48,571 nt of DNA, taken from Desulfobulbus sp. (lineage in GTDB: Bacteria > Desulfobacterota > Desulfobulbia > Desulfobulbales > Desulfobulbaceae). This document shows positions 34,334 through 42,919 of this stretch, piece after piece. The stretch's first letter is position 1. Each line of letters begins with the position of its first letter. The notes under the pieces were generated by a model. The model saw nothing but the letters and a program-made list of their open reading frames with translations, did not search any database and was not told the DNA's origin. The stretch lies in assembly GCF_030824455.1 (NCBI RefSeq), contig NZ_JAVBXR010000109.1, positions 1 to 48,571 on the forward strand. Reading direction: 5' to 3'. The position numbers were made by a program, and so were the translations under genes.

Positions 34334-34537
34334 CAGGGCCAGCGCATCAAAATATCCTAACGATGGCTATTTAGAAGTAGGCACTTGCTGGGTTAGCGTG
34401 AAAAATCATATTAAATCGAATTATTATTCAATCTTGTTCCCATATCCTCTATAAACCACCCTTCAAAAATTACTCAATTGGAGAAGGGGTATGAAAACAC
34501 AGCAACCAGATATCGCCTCCCATTTCGAAAGCTTGAA

Positions 34538-36172
34538 CCTAAAAACGGCAGTTACCCAGTAAGAGCAGCTGCCGGCGGGGGCAGCAGTCCCGCAATGGCA
34601 GCCCGTTTGTCCAACAAATAGCGGAACGCCTGTTGCGTGATGAGCCCGAGGCGATCCAGAGACCGTAACTGCTCCGCAGCATTCTGCAACAGGTTCAGGA
34701 ATCGCGTCAGTGCTCGCAATGCGGACTGAACGGTCTGGGATCTGGCGTGGCTGCTGGTGATGGTTCAGTTCGTTTGACCGGCGTGTCTTGTCTGCCGGGC
34801 AACGCCATGGAGCAGCAAAGGCCGGCTGGTTATTGCCTCGGCATGCTTCTGGGGCTGGGCAAGGCGGACAAACAGGTTCCACCAGTTGTAGACCAGGGCA
34901 ACGAGGCGGCTGGTCAGACGGCAGCACTTGAGCTCCTTGGTTGTGTAACCATCCCAACCCCACTGGTTCTTGAGTTCGTCGAAACAGTTTTCGCAATCGG
35001 CCCGATCGCGATACAGCTGGGCCAAGGTGAGTATCTCCGAGGGCAACGAGGGCACCAGCACGGCATATTCATAACGGCGCATGGTCGCGGGGCCGTCGAT
35101 AAAAGCCAGGCGTAACTGGACAGGGCCTTCGTCGGCCAGGGCTACCTCCCCGGCCAGCGGCCGACGCAGGACGATCACCCTCCGCTCCTGGCTCCATCCG
35201 GTGAGCTTGAGTCGGGATTCGGCTCCCTCGAAGCCCTTGCCGGCATCGACCCAGTCGGCCTGGCGAAACAGCCGGGTCATGCACCGTTTGACGCCGGTGG
35301 TCATGCGCAACTTGGTGAGATAATGGGCGCCTCGTTGTTCGGCCGCAGCCAGAAACCCCTCGTTGCCGAGAAAGAGGTCGCCGCGGATCAGCGCCGGCTT
35401 CTGATTGTCCGCCAACCCGTCGTAGTATCGCCACAAAGATGGCGTCACATGGGAGGCCGCCTGACGGTTGCCGGGATTGACCTCCACGGTCAGTGCCAGG
35501 CGGGTATTGCCCATGAAACAGGAGTGATAGTTGTGGGAAGGCCGTCCTTTCTTCTGCGGATTGTAGCCGACAACCGCCCCTTCCTGTTTGCCGTAGAGAC
35601 ACTTGACCGTGGTGTCGGTGTCGAGAATCCAGGAGCCCAGCGACAGAGCGGATGCGGTGGACGTGTGCAACTGGTCATCGAGCCAGGCGATGGCCGCCTC
35701 CTCGTCCATCGCCTTGAGTGCCCTTCGCGTGGCATCCTCGCTGATCACCCTGCTCATTCCCAAGAGTTCCGGGTTTACCGCATCGAAGCGCAACGAGGTG
35801 ATGTGGGCGTAGCGGTGATGACCGGCAAGAATCGACATCAGCAGAGTGCCAAGCACATCCCGCTTGGCCGGGGCGTTGGGGCTGGCATACGACAAGGGGC
35901 AGGAGGCGACGAAGTCGTCATACAACCCGCTCACCTTGAGAAAGGAGATGAAGAAGGGCAGCTGCCCCAGCGGTGTGACCGCCGCCTGCGGATCCCATTC
36001 CACATGGATCTTGCCGGCATAGGTGTCTAAACCGACACGCTCATCGGATGGAACCACCAAATCGTGCTGCTCACCCATTTGGTGAATACCTCGGTGGATA
36101 TATTGAGTGAATTTACATCGCTACCAAAGAACGTTACACGAAAACAGACACTATTCAACTGCCGTTTTTGGG
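34538..36172 (-). mobile_element. IS1380-family insertion sequence, 1635 bp
   Basis: Inverted ends CCTAAAAACGGCAGTT (34,538-34,553) and AACTGCCGTTTTTGGG (36,157-36,172) match at 15 of 16 positions. The 5-bp duplication TTGAA flanks it (34,533-34,537 and 36,173-36,177). The size and the single transposase gene are as usual for the family. It is inserted between codons for Leu and Lys of the ISAs1 transposase. Confidence 0.9.
34552..36078 (-). pseudogene. IS1380-family transposase with an in-frame TGA
   Basis: The frame from 36,078 runs 437 codons to a TGA at 34,765-34,767. The homologous C-terminus continues in the same frame for 70 more codons (SALRALTRFLNLLQNAAEQL, GLITQQAFRYLLDKRAAIAG) to a TAA at 34,552. 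The DDE motifs are present: ILDTDTTVKCLYGKQEGA, IRGDLFLGNEGFL and YRDRADCENCFDELKNQWGW. The stop removes a C-terminal region normally conserved, so this copy may be inactive, though the catalytic core is whole. Not a selenocysteine site: no related motif surrounds it. Confidence 0.85.
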
Positions 36173-36387
36173 TTGAAAGATCCGAGAGTCGAAGGGAAAA
36201 ACCAGCACCTGCTCATCGATATTATTATCATTGCCATTTGTGCGGTAGTCTCTGGTGCATCTGGTTGGGAGCAGATTGAAATTTTTGGAAAAGCCAAGCA
36301 GGAATGGCTCTCTACTTTTTTAGAGCTTCCCAACGGCATGCCTGGGCACGATACATTTCGACGAGTTATATCTCGTCTTAACTCTAA

Positions 36388-36539
36388 ATGGCTATTAATA
36401 AAACTCAGCACAATTTGATGTGAAGCCACGCCCGAGTTGGCATTGCGACAAAAAGTTAATGCCATCTTCCCACCCAGGCGTAAATGCTGATACAAGGCGA
36501 GTGGGCAACGGATCAGGCTGAGTTTCATTTAGAGCCACA
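36388..36539. mobile_element. MITE, 152 bp with 21-bp inverted ends
   Basis: Left end TGGCTATTAATAAAACTCAGC and, read from the right end, TGGCTCTAAATGAAACTCAGC match at 18 of 21 positions. The 9-bp duplication TAACTCTAA flanks it (36,379-36,387 and 36,540-36,548). There is no transposase; a short stretch (LRQKVNAIFPPRRKC, then stop) could be the tail of the parent element's transposase. A 9-bp duplication suits IS4-like or related parents, not established here. Precise removal restores the ISAs1 frame. Confidence 0.8.
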
Positions 36540-37431
36540 TAACTCTAAGATTTTTCAAGAATGCTTTCTGAGTTGGGTGCACTCCATAGTCAAGGTTGTC
36601 GATGGCGAGGTTATCCCTATCGACGGAAAAACCTTGAGGCGATCATACGACACTGGTTCCGGTAAATCAGCCATTCATATGGTGAGTGCATGGGCGGCGA
36701 AAAACCGACTTGTTTTAGGGCAAGTCAAGACCGAAGAAAAATCCAACGAAATCACAGCAATCCCGGAATTGTTGAAACTGTTGGAAATCAAAGGCTGTAT
36801 TGTGACCATTGACGCCATGGGGTGTCAGAAAAAGATAGCCGCACAGATTATCGAGCAGGGTGGTGATTATGTGTTGGGATTAAAAGGTAACCAAGGCTCC
36901 TTACTCGAAGCCGTTGAAACAGTTTTCAGCCAGGCGGATGTAGCGACTTTTAACAGTGAAACCTTCGATTTCTATCAAGTGGAAAACAAGGGCCATGGTC
37001 GCCATGAAATCCGCTCCCATTACACAACCGATGCAGCCGAGCTTCCCATGCTCTCTCAATGGAAGGGACTGCGGACAATAGGTGTTGTCGTTTCAGAACG
37101 GACAGAGAAGAACAAAAAAAGCACAGAGTGTCGCTACTATATTTCGAGTCAAGAAAACAAGGCAGAGCTCTTTGCCAAAGCGGTCCGATCTCATTTGGGC
37201 ATAGAAAATTCACTCCATTATGTGCTTGATGTCACTTTTCGAGAAGATGAATGCCGAATCAGGAAAGGTGACGCCCCGGAAAACTTTGCAGTGTTGCGGC
37301 ATATAGCCCGCAATCTTCTCCAGCGGGAGAAAACCAAAATGAGTGTCAAGCAAAAACAATTCAGAGCAGCATGCAACAACGCTTTCCTTGCCAACGTGCT
37401 GGCGGGCTAGGATTTTCGTGCGCTTGCCCTG

Positions 37432-37453
37432 GGGTGAGGAACGAACCCCAACG
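37432..37453 (+). repeat. Right half of the split REP
   Basis: This is the second copy of the target duplication (37,432-37,441) followed by CGAACCCCAACG. With the left half at 34,315 it forms the REP that originally stood upstream of the RAYT gene. Confidence 0.75.
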
Positions 37454-37489
37454 TCCAACGTCATAATGTGTCGACAATAGAGAATCATC

Positions 37490-38053
37490 ATGCAGTACCG
37501 TCGGGCTAGAGCTCCTGGGGGCGCCTATTTTTTTACAGTGAATCTGTTGGAACGGCAACAGGACCTACTCGTTCAACATATAGCGGTGCTGCGCACGGTT
37601 GTGCATAAGGTAATGGTCACTCATCCGTTTCACATTGACGCCATGGTTGTTTTACCCGATCATCTCCACGCTGTCTGGACGCTGCCGAAAAACGATGCGG
37701 AATTCTCCACCCGCTGGGGATTGATCAAAGCCGGGTTTTCCCGTTGTCTTCCGGCTAACGAACAACGCAATGCGAGCCGTACCTCGAAAGGGGAACGGGG
37801 AATCTGGCAACGCCGTTTCTGGGAGCACCTGATCCGTGATGAACAAGATTACGCCGCTCATCTGGACTATTGTCATTACAATCCCGTGAAACACGGATAT
37901 GTCGAATCGGCGGCGCAATGGCCATACTCCAGCTTCCATCGCCATGTGCAACACGGCGCATACAAGATGGGTTGGGGCTTATACAACGGAAAGGGCAGCG
38001 TTGGGGTTCGTTCCTCACCCCAACCTACGAAGCTTGCTCAACTAACAGACTAA
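37490..38053 (+). CDS. REP-associated tyrosine transposase (RAYT)
   Basis: This is a Y1-type HUH nuclease related to IS200/IS605 TnpA. MVVLPDHLHAVWTLP holds the HxH metal site (about 56-58), and DYCHYNPVKHGYV holds the catalytic Tyr near 126-129. FWEHLIRDEQDYAAHLDY is typical of the family. RAYTs are single-copy domesticated enzymes that cut REP palindromes and spread them in the genome. The gene is bracketed by inverted REPs (37,442 and 37,999). Its last ~18 codons read through the downstream REP, so the stop at 38,053 may be a late extension. Confidence 0.88.
   Translation: MQYRRARAPGGAYFFTVNLLERQQDLLVQHIAVLRTVVHKVMVTHPFHIDAMVVLPDHLHAVWTLPKNDAEFSTRWGLIKAGFSRCLPANEQRNASRTSKGERGIWQRRFWEHLIRDEQDYAAHLDYCHYNPVKHGYVESAAQWPYSSFHRHVQHGAYKMGWGLYNGKGSVGVRSSPQPTKLAQLTD
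37999..38029 (-). repeat. REP downstream of the RAYT gene
   Basis: CGTTGGGGTTCGTTCCTCAC and CCCAACCTACG form a stem-loop, the inverted copy of the split REP upstream of the gene. Together with the RAYT gene this is a REPtron. Confidence 0.75.
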
Positions 38054-38089
38054 ACGCCTACAGACTATTCACCCAACCAAGGAGCCCCC

Positions 38090-39280
38090 ATGTCCCACGT
38101 ACTCATCATCGGCGCCGGCGGCGTCGGCAGCGTTGTTGTTCATAAATGCGCCCAGGCCAGCGAGGTGTTCAGCCAGATCACCTTGGCCAGCCGCACCCTG
38201 CCCAAATGCGAGGCCATTGCCGCTTCCGTCAAACAGCGCACCGGCGTTACCGTGGCGGTGGAGCAGGTCGACGCCGACAATGTGGCCGAGACCGCAGCTC
38301 TGATCCGGCGGATCAAGCCCGACCTGGTGCTCAACGTGGCCCTGCCCTACCAGGATCTGCCGCTGATGGACGCCTGCCTGGAAACCGGGGTCGACTACCT
38401 CGACACCGCTAACTACGAGCCGCCGGACGTGGCCAAGTTCGAATACAAATGGCAGTGGGCCTACAAAGAGCGGTTTGCCCAAGCCAACCTGATGGCCCTG
38501 CTCGGCTCCGGTTTTGATCCCGGCGTGACCAACGTCTACTGCGCCTGGGCCCAGAAGCACCATTTCGACGAGATCCACACCCTGGACATTATCGACTGCA
38601 ACGCCGGCGATCACGGCCAGCATTTTGCCACCAACTTCAACCCGGAAATCAACATCCGCGAGATCACTCAGCGCGGCCGCTACTGGGAGCACGGTGAGTG
38701 GGTGGAAACCGACCCGCTCAGCTGGTCGATGAACTACGATTTCCCCGAGGGCATAGGCCCCAAGAAGTGCTTTTTAATGTACCACGAGGAGTTGGAATCC
38801 CTGGTGCAGAACATCAAAGGCCTCAAGCGAGCCCGGTTCTGGATGACCTTTTCCGAGAACTACCTTACCCACCTGCGGGTGCTGGAAAATGTCGGCATGA
38901 CTCGGATCGATCCGGTCAAATACCAGGGCGCGGAGATTGTGCCGCTGCAGTTTTTGAAAGCGGTGCTGCCGGAACCGGCCTCGCTCGGCCCCCTGACTCA
39001 GGGCCGCACCTGCATTGGCTGCGTGTTCAAGGGCGTCAAGGACGGCCGCGAGAAGCAGCTGTACGTTTACAACATCTGCAGCCATGAGGAGGCCTACCGC
39101 GAGGTCGGCTCCCAGGCCATCTCCTACACCACCGGCGTGCCGGCGATGATCGGGGCGATGATGATGCTCAAGGGGTTGTGGAAGCGACCCGGCGTGTGGA
39201 ACATGGAGGAGTTTGATCCCGATCCCTTCATGGAGGCCTTGAATCAATACGGCCTGCCCTGGCAGGTGGTCGAGCTGTAA
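38090..39280 (+). CDS. Carboxynorspermidine/carboxyspermidine synthase
   Basis: The product is a saccharopine-dehydrogenase-like reductase of 396 residues that condenses aspartate semialdehyde with a diamine to give carboxy(nor)spermidine. The Rossmann start VLIIGAGGVGSVVVHKCAQ binds NADPH. YLDTANYEPPDVAKFEYKWQWAYKERF, GSGFDPGVTNVYCAWAQKHHFDEIHTLDIIDCNAGDHG and ENVGMTRIDPVKYQGAEIVPLQFLKAVLPEP are typical of this subgroup. AAGGAG precedes the ATG. The stop overlaps the start of nspC, and the two act in sequence. Whether it uses putrescine or diaminopropane cannot be told. Confidence 0.92.
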   Translation: MSHVLIIGAGGVGSVVVHKCAQASEVFSQITLASRTLPKCEAIAASVKQRTGVTVAVEQVDADNVAETAALIRRIKPDLVLNVALPYQDLPLMDACLETGVDYLDTANYEPPDVAKFEYKWQWAYKERFAQANLMALLGSGFDPGVTNVYCAWAQKHHFDEIHTLDIIDCNAGDHGQHFATNFNPEINIREITQRGRYWEHGEWVETDPLSWSMNYDFPEGIGPKKCFLMYHEELESLVQNIKGLKRARFWMTFSENYLTHLRVLENVGMTRIDPVKYQGAEIVPLQFLKAVLPEPASLGPLTQGRTCIGCVFKGVKDGREKQLYVYNICSHEEAYREVGSQAISYTTGVPAMIGAMMMLKGLWKRPGVWNMEEFDPDPFMEALNQYGLPWQVVEL

Positions 39281-40473
39281 TGACCGACCGCTTGAACGGC
39301 CTTTTTAACGGCAGAAACGCCTGCCGGTTTGATCCGACGGGGGTGGAAACGCCCGCCTTTGTGGTCGACGAGGGGTTGCTGCGCGACAACCTCGCCGTCC
39401 TGGCTGGGGTCAAGGCGCGGACTGGTTGCAAAATCCTGCTGGCGCTGAAATGCTTTGCCATGCACAGCGTCTTTCCGCTGGTCCGGGAGACCCTGGACGG
39501 CGTCTGCTGCAGCTCGCCCCACGAGGCGCGGCTGGGCCGGGAGGAATTTGACCGCGAGGTGCACAGTTTTGCCGCCGCCTACTCGGCTGCGGATATTGAG
39601 CAACTGGCGACCACCTGCGACCATCTGGTGTTCAACTCGTTTGGCCAGTGGCAACGGTTCCGGACCCTGGCGGAACAGAGAGCGCACGCCGCAGGCCGGA
39701 GCCTCGAATTCGGCCTGCGGATCAACCCCGAGCATTCGGAAGGCGCGGTCCCCATCTACGATCCCTGCGCCCCCGGTTCCCGACTGGGCATCCGGAGGGC
39801 CGAGTTCCGGGAGGATCTGCTGGATGGGATCAGCGGCCTGCACTGGCACAACCTCTGCGAACAGGACGCCGACTGCCTGGAGCGGACCGTGGCGGCGGTG
39901 GAGCGCAACTTTGCCGACATCCTCCCGCGCATGACCTATGTCAACTTCGGCGGCGGCCACCACATCACCCGCGAGGGCTACGATCTTGAGCTGCTAATCG
40001 ACATCGTGGGCCGCTTCCAGTCCCGCTGGGGAGTGCAGGTCTACCTGGAACCGGGCGAGGCGGTGGCGTTGAACTGCGGCTACCTGGTCGCCACGGTGCT
40101 CGACGTGGTGCAGGCCGACATGCCGGTGGCTATTATCGACGCCTCGGTTCCGGCCCACATGCCCGATGTGCTGGAAATGCCCTACCGGCCGCACATCATC
40201 GGCTCGGGCAAACCGGGCGAAAAGCCGTTCACCTGCCGCATCGGCGGCCTTTCCTGCCTGGCCGGCGACGTGGCCGGCGAGTACTCCTTTGACGCGCCGC
40301 TGGTTCCCGGCGATCGGCTGGTGTTCACCGACATGGCCATCTACACCATGGTCAAGACCAACACCTTCAACGGGGTGCAACTGCCCGCGATTATGCTCTA
40401 CCGCCCGGAAACCGACCAGCTCTCCCTGGTGCGCCGCTTCGGCTACGAGGATTTCAAAGGCCGATTGAGCTGA
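39280..40473 (+). CDS. nspC: Carboxynorspermidine decarboxylase
   Basis: This alanine-racemase-fold PLP enzyme removes the carboxyl group from carboxy(nor)spermidine to give (nor)spermidine. It has 397 residues: PLP lysine in ILLALKCFAMHSVF near 57, LHWHNLCEQDADCLERTV, YVNFGGGHHITREGYD, and the C-terminal RIGGLSCLAGDVAGEYSF with the substrate-binding Cys-x-x-Gly-Asp. It overlaps the synthase by one base (TAATG), so the two are translated together. A terminator follows directly. Confidence 0.94.
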   Translation: MTDRLNGLFNGRNACRFDPTGVETPAFVVDEGLLRDNLAVLAGVKARTGCKILLALKCFAMHSVFPLVRETLDGVCCSSPHEARLGREEFDREVHSFAAAYSAADIEQLATTCDHLVFNSFGQWQRFRTLAEQRAHAAGRSLEFGLRINPEHSEGAVPIYDPCAPGSRLGIRRAEFREDLLDGISGLHWHNLCEQDADCLERTVAAVERNFADILPRMTYVNFGGGHHITREGYDLELLIDIVGRFQSRWGVQVYLEPGEAVALNCGYLVATVLDVVQADMPVAIIDASVPAHMPDVLEMPYRPHIIGSGKPGEKPFTCRIGGLSCLAGDVAGEYSFDAPLVPGDRLVFTDMAIYTMVKTNTFNGVQLPAIMLYRPETDQLSLVRRFGYEDFKGRLS

Positions 40474-40475
40474 GC

Positions 40476-40526
40476 CCTGTCCCGCTGATTCCCGTTCAAG
40501 GGAGTTTGCGGGACAGGTTTTTTTTT
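40476..40526 (+). terminator. Rho-independent terminator after nspC
   Basis: CCTGTCCCGC (40,476-40,485) pairs with GCGGGACAGG (40,508-40,517), with nine T residues after it. It closes the polyamine operon. Confidence 0.88.
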
Positions 40527-40709
40527 GCCGACGGTTTTCCAATCAATCGACTGTTCGATATACTGTCCCCTAAACTGGGTGGTTGCCAAGTATCCGTTCC
40601 CTCGAGCCGACTTGCCATTGACAGAACCGGTTTTGTTGAATACCGTGGCCTGCAACTTTGCAGTCAAACCGGGACCTTGTTTCAACCACACGCACAGGGG
40701 GACGTATTC

Positions 40710-41903
40710 ATGACGGACATGCTGTACACGCCGAAAAGTGAAATTGACGCACGCATTCAGACCTTTCAAAAGACGCTGGAACAACTGGGCCTCGACGGCG
40801 CCCTGATCATCCACCACACCAACCTGTTCTACCTCAGCGGCACCTCGCAAAGCGCCCATCTCTTTGTGCCCCGCGCCGGCAAGCCCATTCTCATGGTGCG
40901 CAAAAGTTTCGAACGCGCCTGCCAGGAATCGCCAATCGAGGAGATCCTCGACGTCAAGAGCCTGAAAACCATCCCCGACCTGCTCAAAGAAAAGGGCTTC
41001 AGCATCGAGACGCTCGGCCTGGAACTGGACGTCGTCCCCTACAACACCTGGCAGTTCTATAATAAAATTTTCAAGGATTCCACCTTTAGCGACATCTCCG
41101 ACGCCCTCAAGCGCATCCGCACGATCAAATCCGAATATGAGATTGGCCTGCTCCAGGGAGCCTGTTCCATCCTGGATCAGGTCTTTGCCGACGTCCCGGC
41201 CATGCTCCGCGAAGGCATGACCGAGATCGAGCTGGCCAGCCTGTTCGAGGCCGGGATGCGGCGGCGCGGCTACGGCGGTTGTTCCAAGATGCGTGCCTTT
41301 AACCAGGATTTCTTTCTCGGCAACGTCACCACCGGCGCAAGCGGCGCGGCCCCCTCCTATTTCGACGGCCCGGTGGGCGGCTGCGGCCTGACTCCGGCCA
41401 ACAACCCGCACGGCGCCGGCTGGAAAGCCATCGGCCGCAATGAAGTGGTCTACATCGACTACACCTGCGTGATCAACGGCTACACCGCCGACGGGGCGCG
41501 GATGTTCGTCATCGGCGCGGTCTCGGAGCAGTTGCGCCAGGCGCACGCGGCATCCTTGCAAATCCAGGAGGCCATTGTGACCATGATCAAGCCCGGGGTG
41601 ATCTGTGAGGACGTCTACGCCAAGTCGGCGGAACTGGCCGAGCAGATGGGCCTGCAGGACGCCTTCATGGGCATCGGCAACGACCGTGTGCGCTTCATCG
41701 GTCACGGGGTGGGCCTGGAACTCGACGAGTATCCGATCTTTGCCAAGGGCGTCAAAATGCCCCTGGCCGTGGGCATGACCTTTGCTCTGGAGCCCAAGTT
41801 CGTCTTTCCCGAAGGCGCCATCGGCACCGAAAACACCTATGTGCTCACCGCCGACGGCCCCAAGGCGCTGACCCACGCCCCGGAGACGATCATCGGGGTG
41901 TAA
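40710..41903 (+). CDS. M24-family metallopeptidase (Xaa-Pro dipeptidase-like)
   Basis: The ATG at 40,710 follows AGGGGGA; the upstream extension reads through the terminator region and is not coding. Residues 1-~150 form the creatinase-like N-terminal domain, and ~160-397 the pita-bread fold with all five metal ligands: Asp near 250 (YIDYT), Asp near 261 (TADG), His near 331 (IGHGVGLELDE), Glu near 360 (ALEPKF), Glu near 374 (GTENTYV). It should cleave Xaa-Pro or related bonds in the cytoplasm. It stands between two terminators, so it is a single transcript. Confidence 0.9.
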   Translation: MTDMLYTPKSEIDARIQTFQKTLEQLGLDGALIIHHTNLFYLSGTSQSAHLFVPRAGKPILMVRKSFERACQESPIEEILDVKSLKTIPDLLKEKGFSIETLGLELDVVPYNTWQFYNKIFKDSTFSDISDALKRIRTIKSEYEIGLLQGACSILDQVFADVPAMLREGMTEIELASLFEAGMRRRGYGGCSKMRAFNQDFFLGNVTTGASGAAPSYFDGPVGGCGLTPANNPHGAGWKAIGRNEVVYIDYTCVINGYTADGARMFVIGAVSEQLRQAHAASLQIQEAIVTMIKPGVICEDVYAKSAELAEQMGLQDAFMGIGNDRVRFIGHGVGLELDEYPIFAKGVKMPLAVGMTFALEPKFVFPEGAIGTENTYVLTADGPKALTHAPETIIGV

Positions 41904-41905
41904 AC

Positions 41906-41958
41906 GGGCAACGAAGGGCGCCACGTCGGGGCAGCGGCTTGACGCCGTTGCCCTTTTT
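41906..41958 (+). terminator. Rho-independent terminator after the M24 peptidase
   Basis: GGGCAACG (41,906-41,913) pairs with CGTTGCCC (41,945-41,952), followed by TTTTTTATT. The loop is long (31 bases) but can fold further. Confidence 0.75.
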
Positions 41959-42071
41959 TATTGCCGATTGCCGCAATCATCGCCCAGGGATTAACGCTTG
42001 ACTCCCAGGCGGTTTTGCGCGAACCTTACATAGTCCGGTTTTATTTACCTTTCTCCACTTTACATGCGCCT

Positions 42072-42680
42072 ATGAAATCAATTCTTCACACTTTTTTTCA
42101 ATCGCCCGCCCCCAGACCCGAGCCATTGCCGGCGCTGGAGAAGGACGAGCACAGGGGCCAGCCCCCTGTGACGCCGCTCCCCGCTTTTGCAGGCGACATT
42201 GCCTCCATTGCCATCGAAAACATCTTTCAGCTGTTCGATTTGGCTGGTTTGAGCGGCAAGCTTGAAGTCTGTTCGCCCGCCAATTGCGGTGATTTCTATT
42301 TTCGCAAAGGGGTGCTGCTCCACGGATTGCTGCAGATCAACCACCGCAAGGTCGGTCAGATTCTCCTCGATTCCCAGGTGATCACCGAGACCCAACTGCA
42401 GGAATGCCTGATGCTCCATGAGCAGGGCAACCCGCCGCGGCGATTTGGCCAGATTCTGCTTGAACAAGGGTACGTCAAACCCGACAGCCTGGATACCACC
42501 CTGTTGCGCCAGGTCAAGGAAGCCTTTTTTGAAACGCTGTCCTGGAATGAAGGCGTCTTCCGCTTCTATCCGGATCTGGCGCCGGAACCGGACGCCGTCA
42601 AGCTGTACGCCCGCGTCGATCACCTGTTGCTCGAGGGCATGGTTCACATCGACCAGACCGCAGCGGACCAGGAAGAGTAA
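42072..42680 (+). CDS. DUF4388 (PATAN) protein with an MshEN-like segment
   Basis: The start at 42,072 is chosen because the ORF extension upstream reads poorly; no strong ribosome-binding site is seen. Residues ~35-95 match DUF4388/PATAN (IENIFQLFDLAGLSGKLEVCS ... DFYFRKGVLLHGLLQ), a domain of signalling proteins in deltaproteobacteria. Residues ~95-165 read KVGQILLDSQVITETQLQEC, then RRFGQILLEQGYVKPDSLDTTLLRQ, two repeats of the type found at the N-terminus of PilB/MshE ATPases, some of which bind c-di-GMP. It precedes such an ATPase, so a regulatory partnership is plausible. Confidence 0.75.
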   Translation: MKSILHTFFQSPAPRPEPLPALEKDEHRGQPPVTPLPAFAGDIASIAIENIFQLFDLAGLSGKLEVCSPANCGDFYFRKGVLLHGLLQINHRKVGQILLDSQVITETQLQECLMLHEQGNPPRRFGQILLEQGYVKPDSLDTTLLRQVKEAFFETLSWNEGVFRFYPDLAPEPDAVKLYARVDHLLLEGMVHIDQTAADQEE

Positions 42681-42919
42681 CAACAAACCTGCGGGAGCTT
42701 TGCACCCGAGGCTATCGACGACGCCAAGGACGCCGCCAAGGCTTGAACGATCTTGCCGCCCAGACGCGGCTGGTTGATTCTGCAAGAGTAATAAAGTGAC
42801 AGGTGCGCCTGGAATGTGTTGAACCGTGGTTTGCGAGCCCGTATACTTTGCCCTCAGACCATTTTACGATTTTAAAGGACAGGCAGGCCCGCGCGGCCGT
42901 CCTCCAGGCGACGTCCACT

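Larger units (their letters stand above)
34491..37410 (+). pseudogene. ISAs1-family transposase in three pieces
   Basis: Piece 1 (34,491-34,537) follows GGAGAAGGGG and reads MKTQQPDIASHFESL. Piece 2 (36,178-36,387) continues in frame with KDPRVEGKNQHLLIDIIIIA, then WEQIEIFGKAKQEWL. Piece 3 (36,541-37,410) has NSKIFQECFLSWVHS, PIDGKTLRRSYD, VTIDAMGCQKKIA, GDYVLGLKGNQ and a C-terminal HLGIENSLHYVLDVTFREDECRIR. These are the DDE blocks of the ISAs1 (H-repeat-like) family. Removing the IS1380 element with one TTGAA, and the MITE with one TAACTCTAA, restores one frame of about 370 codons. As it stands it is inactive. Confidence 0.88.
34334..37431 (+). mobile_element. ISAs1-family insertion sequence, itself carrying two insertions
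   Basis: Terminal inverted repeats CAGGGCCAGCGCATCAAAAT (left, 34,334) and, read from the right end at 37,431, CAGGGCAAGCGCACGAAAAT. A 10-bp target duplication GGGTGAGGAA flanks it. Without the IS1380 copy (1635 bp plus 5) and the MITE (152 bp plus 9) it is about 1.3 kb, the family's usual size. It landed in the left REP of the RAYT unit. Confidence 0.85.

Noticed and set aside
33641..38069. Similar short sequences after speA and before the carboxynorspermidine synthase read as a target duplication of the whole cluster
   Set aside because: Similarity is only partial (AGACT ... GCCT ... AGACTATT), too weak to define a single insertion event.
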